64,000 bases of DNA from Agelas oroides (GCA_949130485.1 OX422197.1:1079603-1143602); one strand, 5' to 3'. Shown: positions 36,553 through 56,700, counted from the first letter of the stretch. Program-made: numbers and translations. The notes: generated by a model from the sequence alone, not told the origin.

Positions 36553-37231
36553 CAGTGGCGGATTTAGGGGGGGTAAGGGGGGTGCAAATGCACCCCCCTT
36601 TGGCGGCTAGTAATGTATTTTGCGTACATAATTGCACGAGTCCATCAAATGATTATGCAGCAGTGGCATGCAGCGACAACAACCAGGCACAGTTACACAC
36701 TCACGTATCAGTTCCTTACTGATCTCCAGACGTTTGACTAGGCCTAGAGTTGCTTCGAGATATTCAGTTCGGCCCGAGGGGTCCGTCACGGCGCGCCTCG
36801 GCGTACGAGATTTCGAAATCCACTGGATTTCACGTGGATTTCGGATTTCAGAGTGGATTTCTGGATATCACAGTGGATTTCTGGACTTCAGTTTGGATTT
36901 CTGCCGACAGGTTTCTTCTTGTATGTTCTTGGATATTTTAGTTATAGTTCCCAGCTTAGCAAAAATTTTTAGTTAGTTGTAGTTTTGGTTAACTAAATGT
37001 TAAAAAGGCCATACTAAAATGTATTTAGTTAAAGTTATAGTCAACTAAAACAACACTGTCGGACAGTGTACGAGATTTCTTTTGTGACGGACCCTCGGTT
37101 CGGCCTTCCAGCTATATCGTATGAATGCGTTCACGTGACCGAAAGTGGGCGAGGTAACCCAAAAAATTTTCCGGCGCGCTTTGCGCGCCGGTGACTGAAC
37201 CCCCCTTTCTAAATTTCTAGATCCGCCACTG
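36553..37231. mobile_element. Non-autonomous hAT-like element with CAGTGGCGGAT ends
   Basis: Starts CAGTGGCGGATTTAGGGG and ends with the inverted match CTAGATCCGCCACTG. Direct repeat ATATC flanks both sides. No transposase frame was recognised. It separates the copy B 5' flank from the copy C 3' flank. Confidence 0.75.
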
Positions 37232-37299
37232 ATATCCACATACTCATTTGTAGCCAATTGAGATGCTTGTGGATAGTCTCATTTACGAGACTGGGTCCT

Positions 37300-37450
37300 G
37301 AGCCCTGCACTGCCATCTCCATCTTTAGCTCATTTCTGGCCTTCTTTCATATCTCAAACAGGGTTTGACTTGGAAATTTACCCTCGGCCCTGAACATCAC
37401 TTCCATGTCTTGTGGATCATGAATCATCATTAACTCTGGAAGGTAGGGGG
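37300..37450 (-). pseudogene. Orphan fragment of P450 exon 1 (between copies B and C)
   Basis: Equivalent of the 33088-33210 fragment, less eroded and extending further into exon 1 (MIHDPQDIEV region on the minus strand). Adjoining sequence to 37620 matches 33210-33340. The fragment and flank were therefore copied together when the B and C units duplicated. Confidence 0.75.
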
Positions 37451-37769
37451 CTTCGGTACATCATATGTATCATTACCTCAAACATACACATGAAAACTTT
37501 AATAGCAAACACTACAAATAGAAGTAAAAAGAAGAAAAATATTGAGTGGACAAAAATGACAGTAGACAAAATGGTAGTAGACAAAATTAACAGGAGTAGA
37601 TGAACTAGGATGTTACCGTGCTTTCACACATTTGTCTTATCTATGGCAGGTGCGAGTGCTGCATGCAGGTAGACCAACACGGAACAGCAGTGAGCGTGAC
37701 AATTTTTTGATTAAAAGAAAAAGAGCTTACACCAAGGCTGTTTTATACAGTAAAGCTACAATTGAGACA

Positions 37770-40515
37770 CTACAAATCCACAAAGGTGAGGTTGATTGGA
37801 CGGTCAGGTGTGAGGAGAAACTTCTGAATGATGCCAACAGGAGTGTTCTCTGGGTATTCCACCCTGAAGTTTCGCATGATGTGCGCCATTGCAATGTGCA
37901 GCTCCAGCTCAGCAACACGGCGACCTGTAGGTCAGAAGAAGAGGACAGTTTATAGAGGAGGGACAGACTGTGTTATTGACTGACATGGATGGTGTAACTT
38001 TGAATCCAGTGGAGTATATGTCTACCTCACTAACCTACACACATGCGTGGCCCAAACCCAAAGGATAGGGAGCTGAATGCATGTGGTGTCTCCTTGTTCT
38101 CTCTGCTCCATCGCTCTGGCATAAAGCGGTCGGGCTCAGGAAAGATATGTGGTAGTTTACCAGTTACAAGGTGAGCTGTAACCACCAGTGACTGCATGTA
38201 CAGAGTAGAAACAACATCACGTTCTGATAAGTGGATACCGCAAGACCTCCACAGTGCTTAAAACTACTTTCTCAATCTTTCCTGGCACATAATTATACTG
38301 GCATATACGAGCTTCACAGGACCTCCACAGAGGTGACAATAATTGCACAGACACATGACTATACTAATACTGCGGTGTCAAAACACTTATAGCACGTACT
38401 CCTGCTGGTACTTTATATCCAGAGAGAACAATGTCTTCTTGGACAAATCTTGCATTACCTCCAACAAGAGGACAAACCCTAGAAATTGGAAAACAAGAAT
38501 ATGACTACTGTGGTTACTACTTTATATGTTTGCCAAGAGCAGTATTACTTTAGTTTAATGTTTGAAGTAGTATAGTTCATTCAGTTTAGTTTTAGTATCG
38601 GTTACCTAAAACAACACTGACTTAAAGAGTCTACTTCCCGACTTTTGGCGCTATGGGCCCTAAAGGGTTAAAGTTAAGTTACTAACTCATGTGCCATTCT
38701 TCATCTACTTTTCTTCCCCACCTGAGTGACTCCTTGAAGCAATCTCTGAGGTACGGCATCCTGTGGATGTGTGCGGGGGTCACCATCTCATCAGAACCCA
38801 CAATGCTCTGAACCTCACTGCGCAGTTTCTCCTGGACTTCCGGGTTTCTAGCCAAGTTGTACAGACACCAAGCAAGTGTGTAGGATGTCTGCAGTAAGAA
38901 TTAAGGATGATATGGTCATATAACATTAAAGCTCAAGGCCTGAGCTTCAAAGTTCAGAAGCGTTAAATAAAGTTGTGCAAAGCTATCAGGATTTTCACTG
39001 CTTAAACATTCAACAGGGCATAGAAAATTCGCCAGAACCCTAGCTTCCTTTTTTATTGAGAAGGTTATGAGGAACAAGATCAGTGAAGCCCTGTGTCAGT
39101 AATGTCTTTCTAAAACCTAGGACTATTATTAGGCTCAAGTCATGACAGCAATTGTACCCACAGCTCTACCAATTGACGTGGCTTACTGAATCGACTCCGC
39201 CTATCATCATGTCAGAAGCATTGGTGGCTACCTCCTCCAGACTCTGCTTGCCTGAGTGCACGAGGTATGTCAGGAAGTCAATTTTGTCTGGTGCCTCACT
39301 CCCCTCCAGAGCCCTCTCCTGATCCTCTTCCTTAATCTCCTCAAGTTTCTCCTTCACATGTCTCAGACTAAGTGTGTAAAGATGTTTTTTTGTCTGCTTC
39401 AGGAACTTCCACTCCTTCGTAGACCACACCATGTGTAAAGGTAGGCCTGACATTAGACGCTGAGTGCTGTTTAGCATATCCTGGAGGATATCAATCAGCT
39501 CCTTGCAATCCTGAGGCACATGGTCATCCAGACAGCCCATCCGCTTTCCAAGAACAAAGCGACAAACAGCTGTAGGTACAAGTACAAATAAAAATCATGC
39601 AGTACAAAATCTATTTCTATGTAATTATGAAGTGAGATGGTTGTGCATATTGTGTACTGTACCTATATAACTTACACTCGAAGGACCATTGGAAGAGAAG
39701 ATCAGCCACATCACTGACAACCTTTGTCTCAGGGTTCCTTTGCTGTTGAATTTTCTTCAACAGATCACAAGTGATGGCGTTGAAGTCTTCGTGGAATTCA
39801 GCCGCCTTCCGGGGAACCATGGCAAACTTGGACATTGGCACTCGCTGGCGATGCCACTCCTCACCCTCACTGCAAAAGCAGAAAAAGTAAATCATTAAGT
39901 GTAGCCTAGCCTGTAAAATACAGAGGGACTGCTGATCTACGAAACATAATTATATTTATTTGTAGCCAGTTTGTGGACCGAGTCTCATTTCCAGGACATT
40001 TAATGTCTTGGAAACGAGACTGGGTCCCGAACTCACGAAAGGAGCACAGCCATCTCCATCTTGAGCTCGTCTCTTGCTTGCTTCAACACCTGGAATGGAA
40101 CTCGACTTGGATATTTACCTTCAGCCCTGAACATCACCTCTATGTCTTGTGGATCATGAATCATTATTGACTCGGGAATTGTAGGAACCTTGACTCTGTA
40201 AATCATGCCATACTTTTCCATCCACTCCTTCTGAAGCTGAATGATGGGTTTCTTCCCCACCTCCAAGAAAAACGACAATGCACCCCCCACAAGAGGAAGC
40301 CTGCGGGGACCTGGTATCTCACTGAATGGCTTTGCCTCCGTGGGGGGTGTCGTTAAGGCCCTAGCCCCCCCTCCAGGCTGACTAGCCCTAGTGGTACTTG
40401 TCTGACAGGCTGGTAATTTCCTTGCTATCTTGTCTCCATGGGTGAGCAGCAGCAAGTATTGGGCTCTGCAGGTAGACCGATACAGAACGGCAGAAAGCAT
40501 ACTAACTTCTGTCAA
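37770..40515 (-). CDS. Mitochondrial-clan cytochrome P450, copy C, complete
   Basis: Seven exons: 40515-40037, 39869-39676, 39569-39187, 38888-38722, 38478-38400, 38191-38035, 37924-37770. These total 1614 nt, 537 aa; the Met at 40500 aligns with the starts of A and B and would give 532 aa. Exon lengths 2 to 7 equal those of copy A. It has ExxR (KESLR), FMPERW and FGFGPRMCVG with the heme Cys. One oddity: the I-helix reads GGVDS, so the usual proton-relay Thr is Ser. The stop is TAG at 37772-37770. Intron 2 and the 3' flank closely match copy B, while the 5' flank differs from A and B. It is probably functional; substrate unknown. Confidence 0.92.
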
Positions 40516-41184
40516 CCTGGCTGCAGATGTAGTTGTCCTAACAACGACAGTTGATAAATATCCGGTATCTCCCGAAGGTATTTAATAGATCTAGCGAGTG
40601 CAGAAAATGATGCAATTTTGGTACAAGCATAGGTACAAGTTACAAAATTCGTGGGAAGCGGATATTGTATCGTGCATAATTTGATACAATGAAGCACTTA
40701 CCCACACAGCTGATTGGCTTCACCATGCCATGCAGCTCTTTGCAAAGCCAGCCTACAACTTCCACACCCCGTTCCGGAGACCTCCGTAAATGCCCCTTCA
40801 GCAGCAAAGGTGGAGTGAGCTACGTGTATAGTGCACTCGTATGAGGCTATATGTGCAGACTACCATATTTAGTAAGGCTGTGGCTAGAGTACTGGTAGTG
40901 GAAATTAAATTCTAGGAATGATAACTTCTGATAGCAAACTCCAATTTTAATGAAACTAGTATCAGTAGATAGAGCTTTAAAAGAGCTACAAAAGGAAGCT
41001 GTTTAGTACAGGCGCTGTACCTAGTAAAATTCCTCACTGCACATACTTCTAACTATTTACTGAATGTCGTGCTAAGGCGTATTAGGTTGAACATGCAAAG
41101 ATGATACTTGCGCACGAACATACAAACGGGATATTGAGCATCCAAGTCATACACAGTAAAAATGACTCTGGGGGGAAAATGTTG
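40516..41184 (-). other. Intergenic: CDC7 3' end to P450 copy C
   Basis: 669 bp without coding signal. It must hold the CDC7 3' UTR and the copy C promoter. It does not resemble the 5' flanks of copies A and B, so the duplication boundary lies near the start of copy C. Confidence 0.4.
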
Positions 41185-47449
<6,265 letters not shown>

Positions 47450-48143
47450 GACTCCGCAGAGCTGCGATCAACACCTCCTCTCTGTAGCAGCTGAACACAT
47501 GTACAAGTCAATCATTTCACACAAGTTTCCCAGATCTGTTATGCACACCCCCAAGAGAATTAAACTAATGGGGAACACACTGTAAAACGACCATGCACTC
47601 CTTCCTATAGCAACTGGATAAATGTACTGACTACTGATATAACGAGTCCTATAATAAATTATAGCCTTAGGCTATTAACATACACACACTGTAGATTATA
47701 CAACACCGGTACACAAGAGTAAATGTACCAGTGGATAAGAGCTGCCAAATGCTCTTCTATGAGAGCTGTCTTCTTGAAATTCCAAACGCCATGAGTTTTA
47801 GAGTTCCGCACGTACTGGTTCCCACTGCAAACTAACAAGAACGTGCACTGTCTTGGTGGGCAAAGCGCCTTGTTTTGTTGCCCCGAGGACCGTGTGAGCT
47901 ACTTCGCATTCTTTCAAAATTCAAAAATTTTCTTCGCGAGGAAAGAGTTAAGTTAAATAGAGCAGCTTAATCGCGATCGATTGGGGTTAAAAATTTGTCA
48001 CGTGTGGTCACGTGTTTAATTACCCCTGACCACATTTACGAGGGAAGATTGGGCTGAATTTGTACCACGCTTGCTTCTCGGAGCAAAGGTCTTGAAGGTC
48101 GTAAAGTGCTGTGCAGCAAGAAGACAAGGAGTCAGACGTAACC
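47450..48143. promoter_or_regulatory. Divergent promoter region between CDC7 and the F-BAR gene
   Basis: Only 694 bp separate the two start codons, which face away from each other. Two CACGTG E-boxes lie at 47999-48004 and 48009-48014. Nearby are a reversed CCAAT box (about 47979) and TTCGCGAGG (47932-47940), which resembles an E2F or CpG-type element. There is no obvious TATA box. A shared bidirectional promoter is inferred from layout; the sites are sequence matches only. Confidence 0.55.
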
Positions 48144-51100
48144 ATGAGCTGGGGAACCGAACTCTGGGTATGCATAGCACCATGTACAGTCAAGAAGATC
48201 ATTTGTGTGTGGTTATCAACTGTGCTGTTTTGGCTAGCTTTTTAATGCATCCTTGAACACCTACATCTGTACTAGGTTGGCTGGTTGGACGTATACAGCA
48301 GCTAATACGTGAATGGAGTACCAGCATGATTGAATATGGTCTTGCTAGTTGCTGTGGCTTTCAAGCGAGCAAACAAAGTTTCTAATTGCTTGTTAGCATG
48401 GTGCTAACAGAAGCAAGCATGGTCCATGTGATATGGTGCAGGACGTGTATTCACATTGTACTTCAAGGAGAACCAAAACAAGTAGAACCATTAAAGGAAT
48501 CGAGCGACATCCATCGTTGCACATACCCAAACTGTTTTACAGTGAGCTAAGGCTAGAGCAACGCTATTGACTTAGTGCAATATTCATGACTGAGCATGAT
48601 GGAAGGCTATATCATTCTAGCTTGATAGCAAACAGTCTTGCTTGAAGCTAGTTACCATCTCACTAATTATCACATTTGATGTTCCTCCTTGAGACCAAAG
48701 GGATGTGTATATTGCTAGGGTGACTGTCGTTATTGCTCTAAATGTGAGCTCACTATGCTCCAACCCCCTGAAATGAGGGCACCTCTGTATTCAAGACACA
48801 TTAAATGTCTTAAAACTGAAAAGAGGACTAATCAGGACCCTCTTTTTGGTCCCAACGTGTCTGGAATAGAGGGGTTCCATTGTAGCACCATTTATCACAC
48901 TGTTGTCCACCGGAATGAGAGAACTGGGCTGCAGCCACTTGAGATTAATGTCTCCTCATCGTCTGACAATCAGGAGATATGTATCGTAATGCAGGATTCC
49001 GTTTTGGTGCCAAGAGTGCCTTATTTTGTGCCAGCGTTTACTTCAGATGGCAGAGCAGTGGCATGTTTGTATTTTGAGCTTTAGGACATTATGGGATGGC
49101 GAATAAACACGCACAAGCCTTGTCTGGTACACCCAAAGACTAAAGTCTGATTCAAAAGACGTATGCAGTCATGGTTTATCATATACAATCTCTTGTGCTG
49201 TAGTTGTGTATTATGCATCCTAGAGATAGTGTTTGAACGGAAGTAAACAAGTCGTGTTTGTGCTGACGAGGATACACAGCATGATGAAGACTTAGTAAAT
49301 ATCAAGAAAGGACTTAATTGTCACAATATATCATGGATTTTCATAACTTGTACTGAGTGTGGTACAACTTGCAGAATGGCTTGTCCATCTTTGTGCCAGA
49401 AATGGGTATACCTTGTAGTAGGTTTCTTGCCGATGCTTCAACATGTGCTCCCATTTCATTCCCACTCACTCGGACTACGTACCTCGTACCTTGACATCAT
49501 TCATGTGGTCTCTGATACAACTCTTCCTGTGTTTCAATTTCGTGTTTTATTGTTTGCAGAATTAGGCCTGGCTAGTTCTGGGAAATTAGAACAAGCATGC
49601 AGTTAACCTACAAGGAGGACCTAGTGACAAGGGTAGAACAGCCTGGGAACATAGTCCTGGGACAAGGACACAGTTGACCTGAAATAAAGTCTGGAACAAG
49701 TACGAGGGCTTATGAATGATGCCTGGCTTGGCCTGGGACGAGGCTGGGGTAAGCCATGTGAGCATGGCCTGCCGATGCTGCAGTGCAGCTTTAATGAATT
49801 CGTTGTATGAGGGAAACTGATATTATACTCTCGAGACTTTGGCTTGGTGAAGGCTGTTGTACTGCTCGTGTCGTTTCTAACAGTGCTGTATTGTTTAGGA
49901 ATTGTGATCCCGAATGTCTGTGTCTGTTTTTATTATTGTGACTTGCCTTTTGTGGATAAGACGGAGAGCATGTATCTTGAAGGTTCATGTAACTAGAGGA
50001 AGGGAGAGAGAGAACCCATAGCAGCTTCTCTCCTACCTACTGAGGCTAGAGTCAGTGAACTAGCAAAGGGAGAAGAGGAAATAAAGAAGGCCAGTACGAA
50101 GGTTATGAAGGTGCCGTTTCCAAACAGCCTATATTGCCCTCTGATGTTGATGATTTAGAGGAAGAGGTTCTGGGCTGGGTGGGGGGCCTGCCTTGGTTGG
50201 TTGGCTTAGAGTAGCTGGAGGTATTTGATACATAACGTTACGACTACTGTGGCGAGTCCTGCTTGCCTTGCATCTTTGTATGTGGCGGCAAATCCATGAA
50301 CCTCCTCTGCTGTTTACAGTGGTTGAGACACCTCTTCCTAGAAGAGGCCCCCTCCTTTTGAGTGTATCAGAGATGTCCAGTAAGAGGTGGACACTCCCCT
50401 CTTTGGTGGGAAGGGGAGAGGATGAAGTGAATAGTGAGGCGAGACTGGACAGAACTAGCAGAGGCAGAAGAGGGAATGAAGGAACGACTTTGTGAGGAAG
50501 AGGTGAACTTATTCCCCTGTTAGTGTTGTGAGGGGCTGCTAATTTGTGTCCCATCTAGAGAACGCTCTTTCTTGAATGGCTTCTCCTGGTTGCATGGCTT
50601 GTCAACTGGCTACTAACTGCCGTTGTTATGGCATGGACTTCTGGTTACTACGACAACCAATGTAATTGGCTGTCTGGTACGTCCATTCAGAGATGCTCTC
50701 ATCCTAACGGCCAGTGGTTTTGACCAAACAGCCAGTGGTTTTGACCAAACATCACAAAAATCTGCTTTGAAGGTGTCTACTTACAATACAAACACAGTAT
50801 GTGGCAGTCCTGGGTAGAAATGGGCTATTTTGATCACGTTCAAAGTGCGGCTGAGCTCATGCGCGCTATGTAGACATGTCGAATATTCATACAACAGGTA
50901 TGAGCGGGAGTTCTGCGTTTGCAGCACTTTGAATGCATATACACAATTATTTTTTATTCCTGCCTGGGACTGCCGCCTATATTAGCTGGATGTGCTTGCA
51001 GTAATAATATTTTGTTACTGATTGAAAGAATTGGTTTGTGCTTACAATCCCTGAAATCTTAGTAATTCATGATATAGACAGTAGTGAGTAGGAGTGGAGG

Positions 51101-53347
51101 TGTTGTTTGTGTAGCTAGTGGGGGATGAGGGATGTTATGCCAAGAGAGGGTGAGTAAATCCCAGGATCTAGCTGGGATTTCAACCCAAAACTTTCTGGAT
51201 ACTAATCAGATACTTTTAACATGAAGCCACTTGGATCAGAGGAGCAGAAAGACAAGCTATGTAACTTGAGGCCTTAACTGAATTCTAACTGCCTCTTGAT
51301 GGACTAACCGGGTTGGGCTGAACTAAGCGACCCTGCAGGCTCGGTGGAAACACACTGCATGTCTTCCTTGTAGTCCCAGTAGCCGTAACCATGGCTGATG
51401 GCGTGGGATGCTCATAAAGGTACCTTTGGTCCTCGCACCGAGGTTTCAGGTAGCTAACCTCATTCCCAGACCTCCACACATTCATCGCTTGCAGTACAAA
51501 TTTCCATACCAAGTTCGTACTGCGAGTAGCGAACGCTGCCAATACCTGGGAACAAGGCTACCAGATAAGCCCATGCATGACATCTACCTCTGTATCTACT
51601 GGCAAGAGCGCATAAGAACGGGTGGCTTGAGTAAGAGCATGTAGCTCCAATCGAAGCCCGTAGTCCAGTCAAAATTATTGAACCATACTAAAAATAGAAA
51701 ATCCGGTCACGTGCTTAGCAACAATGCCTTATGTCTATGCAGCATGCACAGTACATGTTACTATTTTTAGTACTGGCGGTTAATTCCGACCAGTTTCAAA
51801 TTTATCGAGTTACACGCTCTAGCTGCCTGTTCTTATGCGCTCTTGTACTGGGTGATGGATATCATTCTAGCTTCCTCTGCACAGGTATCAATAGCTGGGC
51901 GGAGACCTGGGACAAAACAACTGTATAGTGACTGTTGTCAGAAGTTATTGCAATGGAATGTTTAATGCACAGCCCTTCCGTAGCTCTGCATTAGTCCCAC
52001 TGGCTATACTGTACCAACCAGATAAGAGGGAAAAGACTCTGGTAACATGCCATTGCTATGGGCTCAGACAAGAGCACATAAGAACAGTCGGCTAGAGTAA
52101 GAGTGTGTAACTCCAATAGACGCCCGTAGTCCGGTCAAATATTGAACTGTACTAAAAATAGAACACCTAGTCACGTGCTATAGCAACAAAGGCTTCTGTT
52201 ACGTGCCATGTGCAGTATGTGTTGCTATTTTTAGGCGATTCAAATTTTACAGAGTTACACGCTCTTACTCTAGCCGCCCGTTCTTTATGTGCTCTTGGCT
52301 CAGATTATATATACATGTACAAGCATGTAGTGAAGCAAGCATGTGGGATGTTCTCATTATAGCTCTGATAGTGCCTTATTAGGTGATACCGAGGGTGTTA
52401 CTTTTCTATGAATGCTGGCTGGCTACTTATCAACATTCCAGGCACTCTAAGGCTTGATGATCAACTTGGCTTGGTGCATGTTAGTGTTCCCAGGTGTTCC
52501 CTTGCTCCAGGTTTTGATTGCTTGCAAGAACTGGAGCAAGGGAATGTCTGGGAAGAAGGCTGTCTCAACCCCAGACCATCTGGTGAATCTGGGTTTGAGA
52601 CGAGGTGCATGTGTACATACACGAAACCTTGCCCCCCAAACACAGCAATTGGCTTCAGCCTGGTCTGTTGGCCAGCATTTGTGCCTTATAAAATAACATC
52701 CTCCCCTGGTTTGCACTTGCTAAGGCTTACATCACAATGCCCTGCCATACCAATACAGCATGTGGGTTCTCATATGACTTGGAAGTCCAAAATACGAAAA
52801 TATTATTAACTGTACCCTACCTACTAAGGCTTCCCCAGTGACTCCTATACTTGGTATGAGTTAGATGTACATGTATGCTAACAGGATGTAAAACATGACT
52901 AATATTGTTGTACCCAAACATGGCCTACATGTGTACATACATTATGTGTTGCTTTTATGATTTACAGTCAATAATTATTGTGATACGTTGTGGCCTGTGT
53001 TAGTATTTGTGTGTGTGTGTATATGCATGATTAAAAGTGCTTCAAATTTCGAAGTTGGAGGGTTAGAAATAAAGTGACTTTAAATTATTATACTGCAAGT
53101 GACGGATAGCTGGGTGGGCCTGGGATACATGTTTATATTTACACGTGCACACTCACACATCCACCCCCCCCCCCCCCCACACACACACACACACACACAC
53201 TCACACAACCATGCTCACATGTACAGGATCACTATGAACAAGTATGTACTCACACAGACCAGGGCATTGAGTTTGTCAAACGTGTGGCCTCTTATGTTGA
53301 GAAGCGTATCCACGTGGAGCAAAGTTATGCCAAGGATCTTAGGTTTG

Positions 53348-53388
<41 letters not shown>

Positions 53389-53719
53389 TGTGAGAATACA
53401 AACCTCTCTTTCTCTGTAGGAGGCTAGTGAAGCATTTCAAGAAACGTGACGAAGAAGAGTCTAAGTGAGTCTTGAGTAGTACGGTAGGAAGTCACTTATC
53501 CAAACATGCTGGGATCAAGGGGTGTTCGGATAACAGAGATGTTTGGACAAGTGAAACAATACTATCTGTATACAAAGCAGCATTTAATGCACAGCAAATT
53601 ACCATTATTTTGGGGGTTTGGATAAATTAGATTCAGATAACTGAAGTTCGGATAAGTGACTTTCTACTGTAAATACTCAAAAAGAAAGAAATTGGGGAGG
53701 GGTGACTTACTTTGCCATT

Positions 53720-53783
<64 letters not shown>

Positions 53784-56700
53784 CAGATTCACAGCAGTGA
53801 AGGCATTCGCGAAACTGGTCTCGGAGACAAATGACCTAGCTGGTCAACGTGAACTCATTGCTGAGTACCTCCAGGTGGATGTGATGGAACCATTGAAGGT
53901 TCTGGCAAGAGACATTGCCGCTGAGCGAAAGAAACACCTCAATGAGGGTGCAGAGCTTCTCCGACAGCTCCGGGTGTCCATGGAAACACTGGAGAGGGTG
54001 AAGAAGGGAGAGAGGGAGGGAAGGGAGGGAGGGAGGGAGGGGAGAGAGAGAGGAGGAGGAGGAGGAGGAGGAGGAGGAGGATGGAGAAGGAGAGAGGGGA
54101 GGGATGGAGGGATCAAGGGAAGGGAGGATGGGGAGGGAGAGAGGGGAGGAAGGGAGGGAGTGGAAAAATAAAGGAATGCAGGAGGAGAGAGAGAAAGAAT
54201 GGTAGAGGGGTGGAAGGGAAGAGGAGAAAAGGGAGAGGGGTGACGAAAGGAGGGAGAGAGAGGAGGAGAATAAATAAATTCTTGCATGGATGTTTAAATG
54301 TACATGAGGATGTTTAATATCTACCTAGAGTTTGATGCAGATGTACATATCAGATCAACCTTGCTACTGAGCTATGACTGAGTTCTCCCTCTCCTTCCAT
54401 TGAAGATTTTCTCATTGGCTCCACCATCATGTACCTGCACACACATCCACACACACACTCTCATCCCCCCCTCCATCCCCCCTCCCCCCCACACACACCT
54501 GCAGACGAAGAAGCAGTATGAGAAGGCGAGTGAGGAGGCGGAGAATGCTCAACATGCTCTGGAAAAGGCAGACAATGATCCAAACTCCACGAAAGCCAAG
54601 ATGGATAAGGTATAGTTTCTCCGTGTGGCACACACCTAGTTGTGCGAAAGCGTCAAGTCATCGATCGTTAGGTTAACCTTGTTCTCAGGTTTCTCTGCTG
54701 CACAATGTGGGGGAGATTGGTACAGCTATGTGTGTGACATCAGGTGTAGACATGAGGTTATTTGTGTATAGGCACACAATGTAACCGGTTCCCCCTCTTA
54801 CCGTATACACGGGTTAATAAGCGCATACGCTTATTTCCAAAACTGCACGGAAATATGCGCTTAATACCCAATATGCGCTTAATAATGAGGGCAAAATTGA
54901 CCACACCCCCAAAACCGCTGACGACGGGAAGAGGTGTCTGGTCCATATTCGCGACCTGCGAGAGCTTGAACCCTCCGACACTGCTGCTCATCACCTCCTG
55001 CAGCAGCAGTCTTTCTGATCTCTGTGTAGATGAAGAGTCGAGTCGTAGAGATCGTCGATATTGTATCGTTGAAATTCGCTAGCGATGAAGCCGCTGGGTG
55101 AAAAGTTGACATCTTGGAACCACTATTTTATAGTCAATAACTTGCTTTGGACAAAGTTAACTAAGTGTTAATCCCAATCAAGGACAAAGTTAACTAAGTG
55201 TTAATCCCAATCAAGGACAAAGTTAACTAAGTGTTAATCCCAATCAAGGACAAAGTTAACTAAGTGTTAATCCCAATCAAGGACAAAGTTAACTAAGTGT
55301 TAATCCCAATCAAGGACAAAGTTAACTAAGTGTTAATCCTAGTAGAAGATTTACAGATACACTACTGTCGTTTGATTAGAATTGCACTTATTATCCAGGT
55401 GCAAAACTTGGAAAGAAGCATGCGCTTAATAAGCAATATGCGCTTCATAGCCAGTTGCGCTTATTAACCTGTGTGTACGGTATGTGGTCGGGAAGGTGGT
55501 TGAGGAGGGAAGGAGAAACCTGAGAACCATCTGCAGCCTTTATCACCCTTTATTCTTTGCTCCCTCTGCATAGTTTTATTATCCTCCCTTCTTTCTTGTC
55601 TACTTAGTTTCATCACTCCCCGTCCCCCCCTCACCCCCATTTCTCTTCTTCTCCCTCAGTTAACAGGGACACTACGACACAAGGAGACCATCGCGGAGGA
55701 CTGTCGTAACAACTACATCTTGCAGCTGGAGCAAACCAACGCCAAGAGACGACAGCACTATGACTCCGATATGCCTCAAGTGTTTAAGGTCTGATATGGT
55801 GTAATCACCTTGTGAGCTTGTGCATTGTGAGGTTAAGCAGGTACAGGCCAAAACAATCCTGTGCAAAGGGGTGGCTCTGTATTAGCCTTGTTTCCAGGCC
55901 TTCCCACCATCCAGTCTTTGGTCACTTACAGTATGCACAAATGGAGTGGGGCGGATGCCTAGGAGCATTTACCATGTGAATGATGTAAATGTCCACCTTT
56001 GGTAGATGGGGCAAGGAGCCCGAATGCCTAGGAGCATTTACCATGTGAATGATGTAAATGTCCACCTTTGGTAGATGGGGCAAGGAGCCCGAATGCCTAG
56101 GAGCATTTACCATGTGAATGATGTAAATGTCCACCTTTGGTAGATGGGGCAAGGAGCCCGAATGCCTAGGAGCATTTACCATGTGAATGATGTAAATGTC
56201 CACCTAGGTAGATGGGGAAAGGAGCCCGAATGCCTAGGAGCATTTACCATGTGAAATGTCCACCTAGGTAGATGGGGCAAGGAGCCTGAATGCCTAGGAG
56301 CATTTACCATGTGAATGATGTAAATGTCCACCTAGGTAGATGGGGGGGAGGAGCCCCCGACCACATTTCACACAGTGTTCTTCTCATGAACAATGAGCTG
56401 CAAGGTTTTTGCTTCACAGATGTTTGGGGCTCCAGTACTTGGATAGGCACTGCAAGCCTCAAGAGCACTCTTTCAGTCGGGGGCCCCTTCCCTTCTCTGT
56501 CTACCACTAGACATCTCTCACATGATAAATGTTTCTAGGTCTTCTCCCTCCATTTTGGCACACTGTAAGCGATCAAAAACTGGACAGTGGGAAGGCCTGG
56601 GAATGAGGCTAACTCCGTATCTGTGTTTTTATGAACACCTCTGTGTATGGAACATTAATGCTTTTATTACTGGTGACAATGCAGTATTGCTAAGTCATTT

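Larger units (their letters stand above)
48168..53226 (+). other. First intron of the F-BAR gene (about 5.1 kb)
   Basis: No convincing coding exon. It contains two copies of the CAAGAGCG inverted-repeat element, one TGGCAGTCC-type element (about 50800-50995) and several TAGCCTCG-type fold-backs (about 51455-51565). The 109-codon open frame at 48755-49084 shows no recognisable domain and ends in transposon-like sequence. By position the intron may hold enhancers, but nothing shows that. Confidence 0.6.

Noticed and set aside
48755..49084. A 109-codon open frame starting MLQPPEMRAPL
   Set aside because: No domain recognised, no splice context, and part resembles a CAGTGGAACCCC-type MITE sequence; probably chance.
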